Notes: generated by a model not told the origin, from the sequence alone. A stretch of 64,000 bases of DNA from Topomyia yanbarensis (GCF_030247195.1 NC_080670.1:156500580-156564579), one strand, 5' to 3'; positions 9,545 through 21,069 are shown, counted from the stretch's first letter. Program-made: numbers and translations.

Positions 9545-11215
9545 TATTGCCCCGTCTACAAACTGTTCATTTTACCCCCCAAGGCATTTTATTTTCAAAC
9601 ATGCGTTCCGATTTAGCCATTTTGTCCTGATCCCTACTTAATGCGGTGAAATATCTGCAAGAGGTTAAATTACTATGGTGTAACACCATTTTCAGAATAA
9701 AATTAAAATTTCACCCTAATAGACCTTATATTCTACATGCCGAATTTAACATCAGCGACAGACAGGAATGCCGGTTTTGGTTTTTATAATATTTATTTCA
9801 CATTCGACTACTTTTTATCAAAAGAAATGGTTTCAATATCCTTTGAATACTTAACAGGTCAGGTCTTTGTGAAGTTTGTTCTAAGTTTAACAAACATTGA
9901 CTTGATTTGGATATCTTATCATTTTACCCACAGTTAGCACGACATTGAACGTAAGAACTAATGCTGGAGAGGTTTTTCCAAGATTTTATGGGGAGACTTG
10001 ACCAAGTGGCAATAAGAAGAATGATACAAAATTTCGGACATTGAACACCAGTCTTTATAGTACTAGTCAACAAAGTTAACTGCTACATGGCTGATTTCGT
10101 GATGTGTGAACATGCAATGTAATCAGTACAGTTAATCCCAAAAAGGGATTGAATTTTTTTAAGGATTTACGTAGGTTAACTGAAAACCTGGTCAAGTCGT
10201 CCCATGTTCATCTAAATGTAGAAAAAGGGTTCATGAATGGAGATTTCGCTCTATATAAACTATAACGAAAATATATTTTCTGTACATTTACCTTGAGCCT
10301 CACTTGCAAAAAAAATTATAATGAAAGAAGGTATATTTAAATAAATGAATGTAAGCGGGTTGTTACAAGAACCAAATTTATGCGAAAAAGAATTCCCCTG
10401 ACATTTTCAACAATGTTAAATATAAATTCTTTACATGTTATATACACACATTGAAAAAATGAAAATTGAAATTGCGAAAAGTAGATATTATTAAGTCTGT
10501 AGAGCGTTCATATGAACACACTTTCTATCGACACCCTGTGAACCTAAATGATTGGCCGCTCATGAACTATGTTCTTGTTATTGTCGTTTTCGACTAATGC
10601 AATGTAACTGCAATAACGGTGATCCGTTTCAACTTTAAACCACTCAACCTACATGTTAGATAACTTGCATCCGATATTCATCTTCTTCTATTGTGGAAGT
10701 TTTTGGTGGGTACATGACACTGCACTGGATCGTTCTTACGCAAGCTGCAACTAACTGGTTAGCACAGCTGTAAATATTGATTGATTATTTAAAGTTTTAT
10801 AGAAAGCTAATAAAATACGATGACGGGAGCATAAAATTGATTGAAAATTCGCCACTGCGAATAAAGATAGAAACTCTTATCAAGAAGTGAATTATATTTA
10901 AACTTCCAAAAATAATATTTTTATTGCAGGAACTTATTTTTCGGCTACAGTGAAAAAATATACAATGATGCTTGTTGAATTTGTTGAACGTATTGCTTGA
11001 GTGAGTAAATTTTCTACAATCCATAGACGATCACTCATCAGTTGGCGTAATAAATAGAGTGCAGCAATTGATACGCCTATTCAAACAAGATTTTGTCGCT
11101 CGTACCATCGCAATTCAGCGCTAAATACCACCGCACCGTACCAGAACCAACCGCTAAGAAAGGAACCAATGATGACGAATGCATTTACTTGTATGCACTT
11201 TCTGCGCGCATCAGT
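9545..11215. other. No supported gene
   Basis: AT-rich sequence with scattered short frames on both strands (for example 9737-9937 and 11024-10797) that lack motifs or codon structure. No TIR pair or RNA gene was recognised. Confidence 0.5.
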
Positions 11216-11219
11216 GAAC

Positions 11220-11232
11220 CCATATAAAAGTG
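11220..11232 (+). promoter_or_regulatory. Possible TATA box
   Basis: CATATAAAAGTG is a good TATA match followed by GC-richer sequence. It could be a host promoter or chance in AT-rich DNA. No start motif or coding exon could be linked to it. Confidence 0.2.
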
Positions 11233-12540
11233 CACCATAATTCGCTTGAAATTAAAACGGTTTTTGTTGTGGTGCACTATAGCAGCAGCAGCAGCCTTGT
11301 TAACATGCAATATTTGCCTTCGCCTTGCCTGGGTCCTGGAACCATTAGGGGTACCTAACCTATTCGTTTCGCTATTTCATCGTTTTTTGCGTACTCCTCG
11401 AGTGAATGGATTCCCGTTCCAGCACACCGCTGGTTGGATCAACAGATGTTTTTTTGCGAATTGTTCCTTTCTTCGTCGTCATCGTCTTCTTATGCTTCGT
11501 TCCTCCTAGGAGAGTGATTATGCATATCAGCGAGTCATCAGCGTCGTTCTAGTAGTGCAGCAAGAGACCTGAGCTAGGAGAACCTGGTTGGCACGGGGGA
11601 AGCAGAGCACCAGCATATCGACGCTCATAATACCGCCGAACCTGACGCTGAAAATGACGATGATTGAGAACAACTTGCTTACGCTTGTTTAGATTCCAGC
11701 TATTATATTTCAATTTAAATAATTCCTCTATTAATCATTTGAGCGTTTCGCCCGAGATTTTCTACAGTTTTAAGTTCTTTATTCGTTGCCAGTGCAGCGT
11801 TCCGTTGCTCTTTGCCGGGATCCCTAACTCGTATCGTATCGGTATGAAAGTGTGTTTTTTTGTGTGGTTTGCACACCGGGCTGGACCCTTTTCCCGCACT
11901 TGAAGGTAGCAGGGTAGCAGATGAAGAAGACGGTGCGATGTTCTTCCTGGCCGGGGCTCTGTTTCATGCAGGTATGGGCGGCTCGGGTGCTATGACTCAT
12001 CCTACTCGCTACGTAGCGCTAATTCTTGTTACCTCATCCGTACTCGGAATTGAGACACTACATATAGCTATAGTAAAAAAAATCAATTTCACTACGATGG
12101 CTTGCTTCTTCCACTTTTGTCGGTTGCCTGTTGGAGATACCGATGTTTGGTTAGGTGCTAAGAAAACATAATGCAGTTGATGAAGAGCGGCTTCAAAATT
12201 GGTGTTGTTTGACAATGTCACTATAGGGGAGGTTCAGAAGGTGATATATATTCCACGCCGGCCGAAAAGAAGGTTATCGATAGGTGGGAATCGGTTAGTA
12301 CAGCGATTTGAAACATGAATCACTGTGGGCGGGTGATGTGATGCTGTCGGTGTATTTAGATTTGTGTTATGGTTAAGAATGGGTACGATTGAAGATAATC
12401 GATTGTCTGAGGAAAAATAAATAGAACAAACCTGAACTTTAAACTCCAGGTGATCAGATTATTTTTCATAGTTCACATCATCCGTCACATGAGCCTAACA
12501 GCGGTGTTGTGGACACTGTTTATTTAACTTTACAATAGCC
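11233..12540. other. Higher-complexity unique-looking stretch, no gene supported
   Basis: Less AT-rich than its surroundings, with a short AGC run near 11281. It could be host 5' UTR or intergenic DNA. The plus-strand frame 11246-11509 opens with TTG and shows no known domain, so it is not called. Frames 11664-12171 overlap without motif support. Confidence 0.35.
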
Positions 12541-12870
12541 GCGACAGGGGCCTGAGAGTACAGTGTTAAAAAAAAAACTAACAAATTCGTTTTCGAGTAT
12601 CAGTTACTGCTCGTTTATAAACCAGTAACGCGACTTTCTTGCGGTTAACTGTAGACAAAACGAACGGCGACACAACTTGATCATCTCCGATTTGAACAAA
12701 ACTAAAGAAAGTTAAATTTGCTGATGATGATTAAAGCTTGATTTTTCGCGTTTCGGATTTTCCTCAGTAACTTGCACCAATATAAGACTAAGATAATAAA
12801 TGCACATTGGCACCAAGTTGGCGCCAGGTATTGCAACTGGTGCTAGTTTGGACTGGCCCCAAGTTAATGC

Positions 12871-13179
12871 TACACACCAAAAAAATTTGAATTTTATCGT
12901 TGACGTAACTGCAAACATGACACAATTCAACAAACTGTAATTTACGAAATGACGTAACATTACCGTGTTCCGTTTAATTTTACATGGAACATATACTTTA
13001 CATGCGCAATGACATAAAATTGCACTTCCTACCATTCAGAACAAACGCTGTATGTGGAGTAAAATTACATGATTTACGAAATTAAACGTCATGTAAAATT
13101 AAAGTCAACCGTAAAACTAAGTCATTTTTGATGTCAGGGTCAGGAGACGTAAATTTACACTATTTTTTCTAGGTGTGTA
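12871..13179. mobile_element. TA-type MITE (309 bp)
   Basis: The left end TACACACCAAAAAAA and the right-end reverse complement TACACACCTAGAAAAAA are inverted repeats. The interior is rich in TTTACAT / ATGTAAA palindromic motifs and has no ORF. Confidence 0.75.
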
Positions 13180-13558
13180 GTTACTACTCAGATGAATTTG
13201 AATTACTAAAACCTCAAACGTTAAAGTTAAGTTTTGTACCCTCATGCACAAAGTTTGGTCCAATCCAAACAATGTTTCCTGTTTGGGAAGCCATTTCATG
13301 CCAATGATATAACTGTTTTAGTAATGTGCAACAAAATCAAAAAGGATTCTTACATAAAGAGCAAGAAATAGGGAATAGGGAAATCCACTGTGGGCTAAAG
13401 ATATGAATAAGAACGTTAATTGCCCTTTCTAGGAGGTTTTTTTCATGATTTGTTTAAATGACATGTGAGTCTTTTATATGTTTACTAGCTGTGAAAAATA
13501 AAAATGAAACCCAATGAACCAGACTTATGCGCGCGACTTGCCATTGCGCAAACCATTT

Positions 13559-13852
13559 TCACGACAGACAAATTTTTGTTTTCTCGCTATCTGCATCCGA
13601 TGGGTCATCTATATCTCTTTCGTTGTGAATTGTCAATGCTGCTTCGATGCTCTCAAATAGACTTGCTGCATTGCTTGTTGCACGAGTGTTAATGTTCCGT
13701 GGTGTTATAGGCTTCCTCACTGATGCTGCTGGCTGTTCATTTGAAGGTACTTGATGCAGTTTTTGCATAAATTTAGCTACCGTTTGCTGTTCAGGTAACG
13801 ATTCCTTAGTCCATTTGTCATCCTCATTCCCAAAATACCCATATTGATAGAG
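13559..13852 (-). CDS. Coding-like open stretch, function unknown (possible terminal exon)
   Basis: The minus strand is open for 97 codons from 13852 to a stop at 13561-13559. It starts LYQYGYFGNEDDKWTKESLP and ends with an acidic, polar run (ERDIDDPSDADSEKTKICLS). The composition is protein-like rather than AT-random: acidic, low in rare residues, with helix-like blocks such as SLFESIEAALTIH. There is no ATG near its start, so if real it would be a downstream exon or a transposon-gene fragment. I recognise no domain. A C-terminal exon of a MADF/BESS-type or transposon accessory protein is only a guess. Confidence 0.35.
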   Translation of the reverse strand, partial: LYQYGYFGNEDDKWTKESLPEQQTVAKFMQKLHQVPSNEQPAASVRKPITPRNINTRATSNAASLFESIEAALTIHNERDIDDPSDADSEKTKICLS

Positions 13853-14893
13853 TTATGGAGGATTTTGATTAAGGGGTTATACCACAATGCTGCAAGAAAA
13901 AGTAGGCATATTTTGGGATTTTTTCTTGACGCAATAAAGAGATGAATCAAGATCTTGTTAAGAGGGATTCATAACACAAGTAAAGAAATTACAAAAAAAA
14001 TTTCGATTAATTTCACCATAATATGGCGGCTGTGCAGCATTTCCCCCATGCCACAGTGTTTTAAAACGTCGTTTTCGTACTTAAAATTAATAGCGTCTAA
14101 ACCGTTAACTTTAAAAGTATACTTTGTTCGGAGAACTTGTTGCCCTTATGATTGAGCATCCACAGGAGTATATCGCTCAGTGATTAATTCGCCTACAAGT
14201 GATATACGAAATTTATTTTTCGAACTAATTAAGATAGAGATTTTGTGTCTTCGGCAAAGTGTTAGCAACTATTACTACAAAAGAAATTACTGAAGACACC
14301 ATATATCTAGCTTCAATCGTTTACAATTTATGGAACATATTATATGGAAGACCCCTTAAAATTAGTTCTTTCATGATAACTTTTTTAGACATTCTCCTAC
14401 CTTCTTAGAATCTTCCACAAAGTGCAGAACATAGTTTATTCCTATCAGTTGAATTTAAAAAGATATTCCAAATGTTGTGATATTTTTGGGGTAACATCTG
14501 TCTTACTCATTAAGGAGCAAAAAGGAGCAAACAACATCATAACATACTGAAAGTACTAGCTTTTTACTTTCATATAGTCTCCCGATTGTTAGTCGACGCG
14601 ATTCTCCCGGAGCATTATGTTCAAAACAATATGCCGTCGCAGTGGTATAAAATGAACTATTCAAGCGCACTTTGCGGAAGATTCCAAGAAGGTAGGAGAA
14701 TGTCTAAAGAAGTTATCATGAAAAAACTAATTTTAAGGGGTCTTCTATATTATATGTTCCACAACTTGCAAACTGTTAAGGTAGATATATGATGTCTTCA
14801 GCAATTTCTTTTGCGGTAATGTTTGCTATAACTTTGCTGGAGACACACAGCCTCTATCTTCATTAGTTCAGAAAATAAATTTCATATATCACT

Positions 14894-15015
14894 TATAGGT
14901 GAATTGGTTGAATGATATACTCCTGTGGATACGCAATCATAAGGGCAACAACTTCTCCGAACGATTTATGCTTCTAAAGTTAACGGTTTAGACGCTATTA
15001 ATTTTGAGCACGAAC
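14894..15015. repeat. Target-site duplication (122 bp), left copy
   Basis: Matches 19737-19858 over the same 122 bp, with two substitutions noted (CGCAATC/CGCAGTC and TCTAAAG/TCTGAAG). It flanks the LOA element directly. The sequence belongs to the right arm of the fold-back element. Confidence 0.85.
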
Positions 15016-15044
15016 ACGGCTGTTCGTGCTCAAAATTAATAGCG
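14993..15044. repeat. Perfect 23 bp inverted repeat at the LOA 5' junction
   Basis: Bases 14993-15015 and 15022-15044 are exact reverse complements separated by ACGGCT. The left arm is the last 23 bp of the target duplication. The right arm is a new inverted copy placed just before the LOA 5' sequence. Confidence 0.9.
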
Positions 15045-15049
15045 TTCGG

Positions 15050-15747
15050 CCATCTATGGGAGCTGTCCATCAATGTCAGCTTCTTTCTCCAAACAGCCTA
15101 GATAAGCTGTGTAGTGTCGGTAGTGGTTGTTTCAACCGGCTAAGAGTTACACTACGGACTACCTGTTCCGGTGGTAACACCAAACAGGGAACCCCAATTC
15201 CATAGTGTCATGCGACCCGTGCTATGGGTAAAATTGTTGAGGGGGTTTAAAATATTCTCAATGGCGAACGGTGCCTGGGAAGAGCCGGGCGAACTCCCCA
15301 GTAACTGGCTGTGGTCCACTAGGAGGTTGATAACTCTATTATCTTTCTCCGAACAAAACCAGCCTAGAGGCCGTGTGGCATCCGGCGGGTTGAAGTATGT
15401 CAACCAAGAATTGATCCACTGGGTTCCTGTTCCCATGTCGTAGGAGGCGACTGAAAACAGGAGTCCGCAAGTCAAGGTGTTACTCCGTGCCGAGGACTGA
15501 ATGGCTGGCAGGACTAAAATATGCCAGTCGCGCACGGAGTGTCGTGGGTCTTACCCTTGCTGTGTTATGCGAATCTCTGACACAGTGGACGTTCGTTTCT
15601 TCGCAAATCGTGGGATTCAAATGATGTTCATGTCCCTAATACCCATTTCGGGGTTCGCTATATGCGATTATAAGCCAACGTGTTTGGTATCTTCTAGTTG
15701 CTGTACAACAAGTGCTGATGATGAAATGTGTAGTGCTGTAATCGAAT
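15050..15747 (+). other. LOA 5' region, no intact ORF1
   Basis: Sequence between the 5' junction and ORF2. A plus-strand frame 15501-15755 ends in a TAG that overlaps the ORF2 ATG (ATGGTTAG, 15748-15755), an arrangement like stop/start coupling in bicistronic elements. Its product shows no zinc knuckle or other ORF1 hallmark, so it is either a decayed ORF1 end or just 5' UTR. Confidence 0.4.
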
Positions 15748-16190
15748 ATGGTTAGAGTAGCACAAATTAATCTTCAGCATAAACGTACAGCAACTATGAA
15801 TCTATCTCGCCTTGTGCAGGAAGGGAAAGCTTCCATAGCTTTGGTTCAAGAACCGTATTTTCATAAAGGAAACTTCTATGTTGGAAAGCTACTTAACCCC
15901 GTCTTCGTAGTTTTCAACAAAAATGGCATGACATATCCACGTGAAATGCCTCGTGCATGTATAATTGCGAATAGTGCAATTGACGCTTGTCTTATACCGG
16001 ACCTCACAACTCGTGATATTTGTACTGTCATGGTAAATATGACTGTTGACAACATAAACAAGAAATACAAGAAATGTTCGGCATATTTGCCGCATGATCT
16101 GATGATTTCAAAAGGGTTGTATCATACTGTGGCAGAAATGGGTTTCCTCTCATAATCGGCAGTGATGCAAATTCCCACCACATAATTTGG
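15748..16190 (+). pseudogene. LOA ORF2, APE-type endonuclease domain (frameshifted)
   Basis: The endonuclease nicks target DNA to start target-primed reverse transcription. The frame opens MVRVAQINLQHKRTATMNLS. It has the active-site LVQEPYF block, then, after a frame change at about 16145, GSDANSHHIIW, the equivalent of the GDFNAHH motif. A second frame change at about 16188 (one G short in TTTGGGCAGC) moves into the 906-codon frame below. Start choice: the ATG at 15748 follows the TAG overlap and precedes all domain motifs. Two frameshifts inactivate it. Confidence 0.8.
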
Positions 16191-18907
16191 GCAGCTCTGA
16201 TATCAATTTGAGAGGCACCGAATTGATGGAATACTTAAGTAGTTCAAATCTGCACATTCTTAATGTAGGAAACCGCCCAACTTTTGCACGAGCTGGCAGA
16301 GAAGAGGTGTTAGATGTAACTCTCTGCTCTGACAGTATTACGCATGAGTTAACAAACTGGCTCGTACCAAACGAGCTCGAACCGTCGTTATCTGATCATA
16401 AGTATGTCGTCTTTAATCATTTAAACGTCTCGCTAGATATCATCACCTATCGTAATCCCAAATCTACGAACTGGGACCTCTACGAAGAGGGCTTGGCGAC
16501 TAGGTTTCATGGGTATCTTCCGACGATTGAATCTCCAAGTAATTTGGATGAGGTCGTGGATAAAACAAGCTCACTCATAATAGCAGCATACCAAGAGGCT
16601 TGTCCGCTTCGAGTTATGCGTGCTTCTAGAGGAACACCTTGGTGGAATATCGAACTTGTTCGACTCAAAAAGTTATGTAGGAGAGCTTGGAATCGCAAAC
16701 GCAGGGACGGGTCGGAGGCATTTAAGTTGGCTCGCAAAGCATACAGAAATGCCCTTCGATCCTCTGAGCGAAGTGGTTGGAAAAGCCTCTGCACAAATGT
16801 CTCAAGTCTCAACGAGACTAGTAGATTAAATGAGTTACTTTCGAAATCGAAAGACTTTCATGTCAGTTCCATTAGAACTGCTAATGGTGAATACTCGTCT
16901 GACGCAGATGTAGTACTCAACTGTCTTTTTGACACACACTTTCCAGGTTGTACGGAGCCATCACTGACGACTGCCCCTGAGTTCTTTTTAGGCAGTTCTG
17001 ATTCTTGGGCATTTGCTCGTAGAATTGTGACAACCGAATCGATCAAATGGGCGATTGAAAGTTTTGCTCCGTATAAGTCTCCGGGAAAGGACGGAATTAT
17101 TCCAGTTCTACTACAGAAAGGATATGAACACTTCAAGCATATTTTGAAAAAGGTTCTTACTTGCAGTCTTGCAACAGGATACATTCTATTAGCGTGGCGG
17201 GAAATAACTGTAAAAATCATTCCCAAAGGTGGCCGCGTCACTTATGAGGAGGCAAAGAGCTTTAGACCGATCAGTCTGACCTCCTTCCTTCTCAAATCAG
17301 TGGAACGTTTAATCGATCACTACATTCGGGATGGTAGCTTGGGCGAGCACCCGCTGCATGCAATGCAACATGCATATCAGCGGGGGAAGTCTACTACAAC
17401 CCTATTACACAATGTTGTCTACAACATTGAAAAAGCTTTTTCACAAAAGCAATCAAGTTTAGGAGTTTTTCTCGATATTGAAGGTGCTTTTGACAACGTG
17501 TCTTTCGAATCCATTTTGGAAGCAGCACGAGATCATGGAGTACCTTCATATATCACGAACTGGATACACGCAATGCTTAGCAACCGACATCTGTGCTCAT
17601 CATTAAGACAAGTAGAGATGAGGAAACTGAGTGTCTGCGGATGTCCTCAAGGTGGTGTGCTGTCACCACTTCTATGGAACTTTGTCGCCGATAGTTTGTT
17701 GAGAAAACTAAATGAGCTTGGGTTTCCGACGTATGATTTCGCCGATGATTATCATATAATGATCACCGGTATTTGCATTAACACACTTTTTGATTTGATG
17801 CAACAAGCCTTATGTGTTGTTGAGCGGTGGTGTCTTCCTGTTAGACTATCAGTTAATCCAAATAAAACCTCAATGGTACTTTTCACGCAACGAAGGATTA
17901 CAACCGGAGCTCGTCCATTGCAGTTTTTTGACTCTGAAATTATTGTCGAAGATCAAGTTAAGTACGTTGGGGTAATTCTCGACTCAAAACTTAATTGGAC
18001 AGCTCACATCGATTTCAGGATCAAGAAAGTTTGCATGGCCTTTGGCCAATGTAGGCGGGCTTTCGGCAAATCTTGGGGACTCAAACCCAAGTACATTCAG
18101 TGGATCTACACAACAATTGTTAGACCAATACTGGCATACGGGTGCCTTGTTTGGTGGCAGAAGGGAGAAGTCATGACAATCCAATCAAAGTTAAACCATC
18201 TTCAGAGGATGGTCTTGATGGCGATGACTGGTGCGTTCTCGACAACACCTACTGCTGCTCTCGAGGCACTCTTGAACATAAAACCACTACATGTGTTTCT
18301 GAAACAAGAAGCACTTTCTTGTGCATACCGTCTTAAGGTTACTGGGCTCTGGAACAGTAACCCAATAGATCGTGTAACTAGCCACACAAGACTGTGGCCC
18401 CAAATGGTTACTTGGGATGAATATACACTTGCTCCCAGTGACCTTACACTCACATGTAGTTTTCCTTCTAAAACTTTCAATGTGAGAATTCCTCTTAGTG
18501 AGGAATGGCTGTCTGGCTGGATGGAGCGACAACTTGAAGAATACGTAGTTTGTTATACGGACGGTTCTTTGTTGGAGGGCCGAGCCGGTGCTGGTGTCTA
18601 TTGTCATGAGATGAGATTAAACCAATCTCATTCGCTTGGTAGATACTGTACCGTATTCCAAGCAGAAATCTATGCGATTCTGTGTGGCGTACAATCCGCA
18701 CTTCAACAGGGAATTTGCGGTAAAAGAATCTATTTTTGCTCCGACAGTCAGGCTGCCCTGAAAGCACTTAGTTCGGCAGATTCGAGATCGAAATTAGTAA
18801 TCGCATGTCGAACTCAAATCGACGAATTTAGCATTTCAAATGCATCTACCTTCTATGGGTACCCGGACATTCCGGTATTACTGGAAATGAATGGGCGGAC
18901 GAATTAG
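16187..18907 (+). pseudogene. LOA ORF2, end of endonuclease, reverse transcriptase and start of RNase H
   Basis: A 906-codon uninterrupted frame. Residues 1-70 hold the end of the endonuclease (a DHKYVVF block carries the catalytic His). The reverse transcriptase follows: YKSPGKDGIIP, ITVKIIPKGG, FRPISLTSFLLK, then catalytic FLDIEGAFDNV, CPQGGVLSPLLW and FADDYHI (the YADD box with F for Y), then KYVGVILDSKLNW. RNase H begins at about residue 785 with CYTDGSLLEGRAGAGVY, then FQAEIYAI and CSDSQAALKAL. Frame is lost at about 18855, just before the HSG motif. Both RT aspartates are kept, but the ORF as a whole cannot make a full protein. Confidence 0.9.
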
Positions 18908-19377
18908 CTAGAGCTGGCGCTGCGACTGATTTCGTTGGTCCAGAACCAGTTCTACCACTGTCAATAAGTTGGATAAAGCACAAGATTCGCTCTTGGGCTG
19001 CATTCGAACATGCCAACCATTGGCGTAGCTTGCAAACTTGCGTTCAAACAAAGGCTTTTCTGCCGGATGTGAATCCGAAAATGTCAAGAAATTTGTTGCA
19101 TTTTTCCAAGCACAACTGCAGTATTCTGGTCAGGGCACTGACTGGACATTGCAAACTCAATTATCACATGGCTACTATTCAGCGCGCTGAGTATTATTCA
19201 TGTGATCTTTGTGAATCCGATTACGGAAAATCATATCATTTGATATGCAATTGCCCTGTATTAATGCAACTGCGTATCCGGATTTTTGGTTCTCCACACA
19301 TAGATGAACCTATGTACAGAGAGCTGAAATTTAAGGATATGCTTTTGTTCCTAACCCAGTGTGGTAAAGAGCTATAG
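18859..19377 (+). pseudogene. LOA ORF2, RNase H end and C-terminal Cys/His domain
   Basis: The continuing frame begins VPGHSGITGNEWADELARAG, the last RNase H catalytic block (His and Asp), then runs open to a TAG at 19375-19377. The C-terminal part has CDLCESDYGKSYHLICNC, the C-x2-C...H...C motif typical of this clade, and ends FLTQCGKEL. Only the frameshift at about 18855 separates it from the upstream frame. Confidence 0.85.
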
Positions 19378-19404
19378 TTTTTTAGCCGTATTTGAATGAC
19401 AATA

Positions 19405-19570
19405 TCTCTTCGGGGGTGTTGTCGTTCTGTTATCTCAATATCCCCTCGAGGGTGTTGATATATCCGCTTACTGTTTGAGTAGAGGTTCTAAATCCCTCCG
19501 GGGGTTGGAAGTTTTATTCCTGCTGTTGTAGCACCTGCAGATCGTTCAGCATCACTCCGGGGGTGCAGAA
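19405..19570 (+). repeat. Four spaced C(T/C)CGGGGGTG-type motifs in the LOA 3' UTR
   Basis: CTTCGGGGGTG, CCTCGAGGGTG, CTCCGGGGGTTG and CTCCGGGGGTG occur at about 19408, 19444, 19495 and 19555, in otherwise ordinary sequence. They may be an RNA recognition or structural element of the 3' UTR; that role is inferred. Confidence 0.7.
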
Positions 19571-19736
19571 TGCTCTGTTTTAATTGTTCTGTGTCGTTGT
19601 TTTCCTTACCCCTAACCTTACCACTTCCCCAATCCTTCCCATCAGGAAAATGATGAAAAGACGATTCTTGGCAAGGCACAAATCTCCGATCAACATGGAG
19701 AACGTGCCATTTGAGCCAGACGCTACTGATTCCTGA

Positions 19737-19858
19737 TATAGGTGAATTGGTTGAATGATATACTCCTGTGGATACGCAGTCATAAGGGCAACAACTTCTC
19801 CGAACGATTTATGCTTCTGAAGTTAACGGTTTAGACGCTATTAATTTTGAGCACGAAC
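19737..19858. repeat. Target-site duplication (122 bp), right copy
   Basis: Counterpart of 14894-15015. It runs on without break into the outer end of the fold-back arm. Confidence 0.85.
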
Positions 19859-19933
19859 TCGATGTTTTAAAACACTGTGCATGCGTGTTTTTTGGGGTCA
19901 ACGGCCGGAAAACTGTCCCCTGTAATTTATGAC

Positions 19934-20665
19934 CTAGATCCAAAAACTTAAGGGAATTCTCTTATACAATTGTGGTAAAAAGTACCTAATGTTTAATAAT
20001 TTTTTTGAAGTTGTTAAATGACTTAGACATCTGCACTATTCTGCGAAATGTTTATTAAGGTTTCATCTATAAAATAAAAAAAATTGAATGTAAGATGTCA
20101 AATATGGCGTCCAAAATGGGTGCATTTTCGGAATAAGATTTTTCGAATCTGCTGGCATTCTCGTTTTTGAACCATTCAACCAATCATCTTCGGGTTTTGC
20201 CCGCCTAAAATAAGACAACATTCTCGGGTGCTGTAACCTATAAAATCGCAGTATTTTGATCTTTAACGTTTTTTACAGCCGGCCGAAGTGTGCGAAAAAA
20301 CGATACTTTATTTTCAAGTGGCCGCCATTTTGTTTTTATAACGATTTTTTAATGTTTTTTAGGTTGGGGCACCTCTACGGAATGTAATCTTCAAAATCGT
20401 TTTGGTTTGTTGACGACGAATTGCGACCTGTATCGTGCTCACAGATGAGGTCGGTTTTTAAAACACCTTTTGCTGGAGCCGCCATTTTGGACGCTATTTT
20501 TGACACCTTACACTCGAATATTTTTATTTAATTGATGAAACATTAATAAACATTTTGCAGAATAGCGTACTTGTCTAAGTCATTTTACTTTTTCAAAACA
20601 AAAGTTATCAAACATTAGGTACTTTTTGCACAATTATATAAGAGGACCCCTTAAATTTTTGCAAT
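19934..20665. mobile_element. Fold-back element (about 730 bp)
   Basis: Arms of about 190 bp (19934-20125 and 20470-20665) are diverged inverted repeats. They share, in opposite orientation, TACCTAATGTTT, a GTTTATTAA...TTTCATC stretch, TTCTGC(G/A)AAATG and ATTTTTGACACC/GATGTCAAATAT-type blocks. The central 340 bp shows no ORF. Confidence 0.75.
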
Positions 20666-21069
20666 TCCTTGTGCAATAGCAAGCGACGTACGGGATTTTT
20701 ATCGATATTTAGATTTTTCGCGAAATGGCGCACTTTTGAGTGAAAAAACACCGAAATTGTCGCATAAACCGACACAAAACAGCCAATTTAAAAAAAATAA
20801 AGCAATTAAATCCTACGTTCGTTGCTGGAGAAATCAATTTCGAATATACTGTGAAAATTTTAAAACTATCTAAAATCATTTATTCGAGTTTCATTTCCGG
20901 CCAGATCTAAAAGGTGGTTTCGAGAAAAACGCGGTTAAAATTTTAAGTGCTCTCGAGGTATACATAAGAGGCGTTGAGGCAGAATTAAAAATTTTAACAT
21001 TTGTATATTATATTATATAACATCCTAAAGCACATTTCAGGCTTATAAACAAAAATCGATTTTTTTTAA
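20666..21069. other. No recognisable feature
   Basis: AT-rich sequence between a fold-back and a short repeat pair; no ORF or terminal repeat seen. Confidence 0.45.

Larger units (their letters stand above)
15016..19736 (+). mobile_element. LOA-clade non-LTR retrotransposon, near full length, degenerate
   Basis: A 4.7 kb plus-strand element bounded by the 122 bp target duplication. It has a roughly 0.7 kb 5' region without an evident intact ORF1, then ORF2 with an APE-type endonuclease, reverse transcriptase, RNase H and a C-terminal zinc-like domain, and a 3' UTR with repeated CGGGGGTG-type motifs. ORF2 opening INLQHKR and the RT motifs FLDIEGAFDNV, CPQGGVLSPLLW and FADD, together with an RNase H domain, fit the LOA/R1 group, LOA best. 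At least three frameshifts in ORF2 make it inactive. A second LOA 3' tail lies at 56.4-56.8 kb. Confidence 0.85.
14050..19876. mobile_element. Fold-back (long inverted repeat) element, split by a LOA retrotransposon
   Basis: The left arm (about 14050-14430) and right arm (about 14650-15015 plus 19859-19876) are inverted copies. Both contain TTAATAGCGTCTAAACCGTT, CCACAGGAGTATATC and GACCCCTTAAAATTAGTT when read in one orientation. The outer end CACAGTGTTTTAAAAC at 14052-14067 has its complement only at 19861-19876. The right arm therefore continues on the far side of the LOA insertion. Without LOA the element would be about 1.0 kb. The spacer at 14430-14650 has no recognised gene. Confidence 0.8.

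Noticed and set aside
11246..11509. Signal-peptide-like frame after a TATA box
   Set aside because: The frame opens with TTG, not ATG, has no known domain, and its hydrophobic start comes from a GCA/GCC run. Evidence is too weak for a gene call.
15016..15150. Possible HDV-like self-cleaving ribozyme at the LOA 5' end
   Set aside because: Some non-LTR elements have these, but I could not pair the P1 and P1.1 helices by eye. A covariance-model search of 15016-15200 would decide it.
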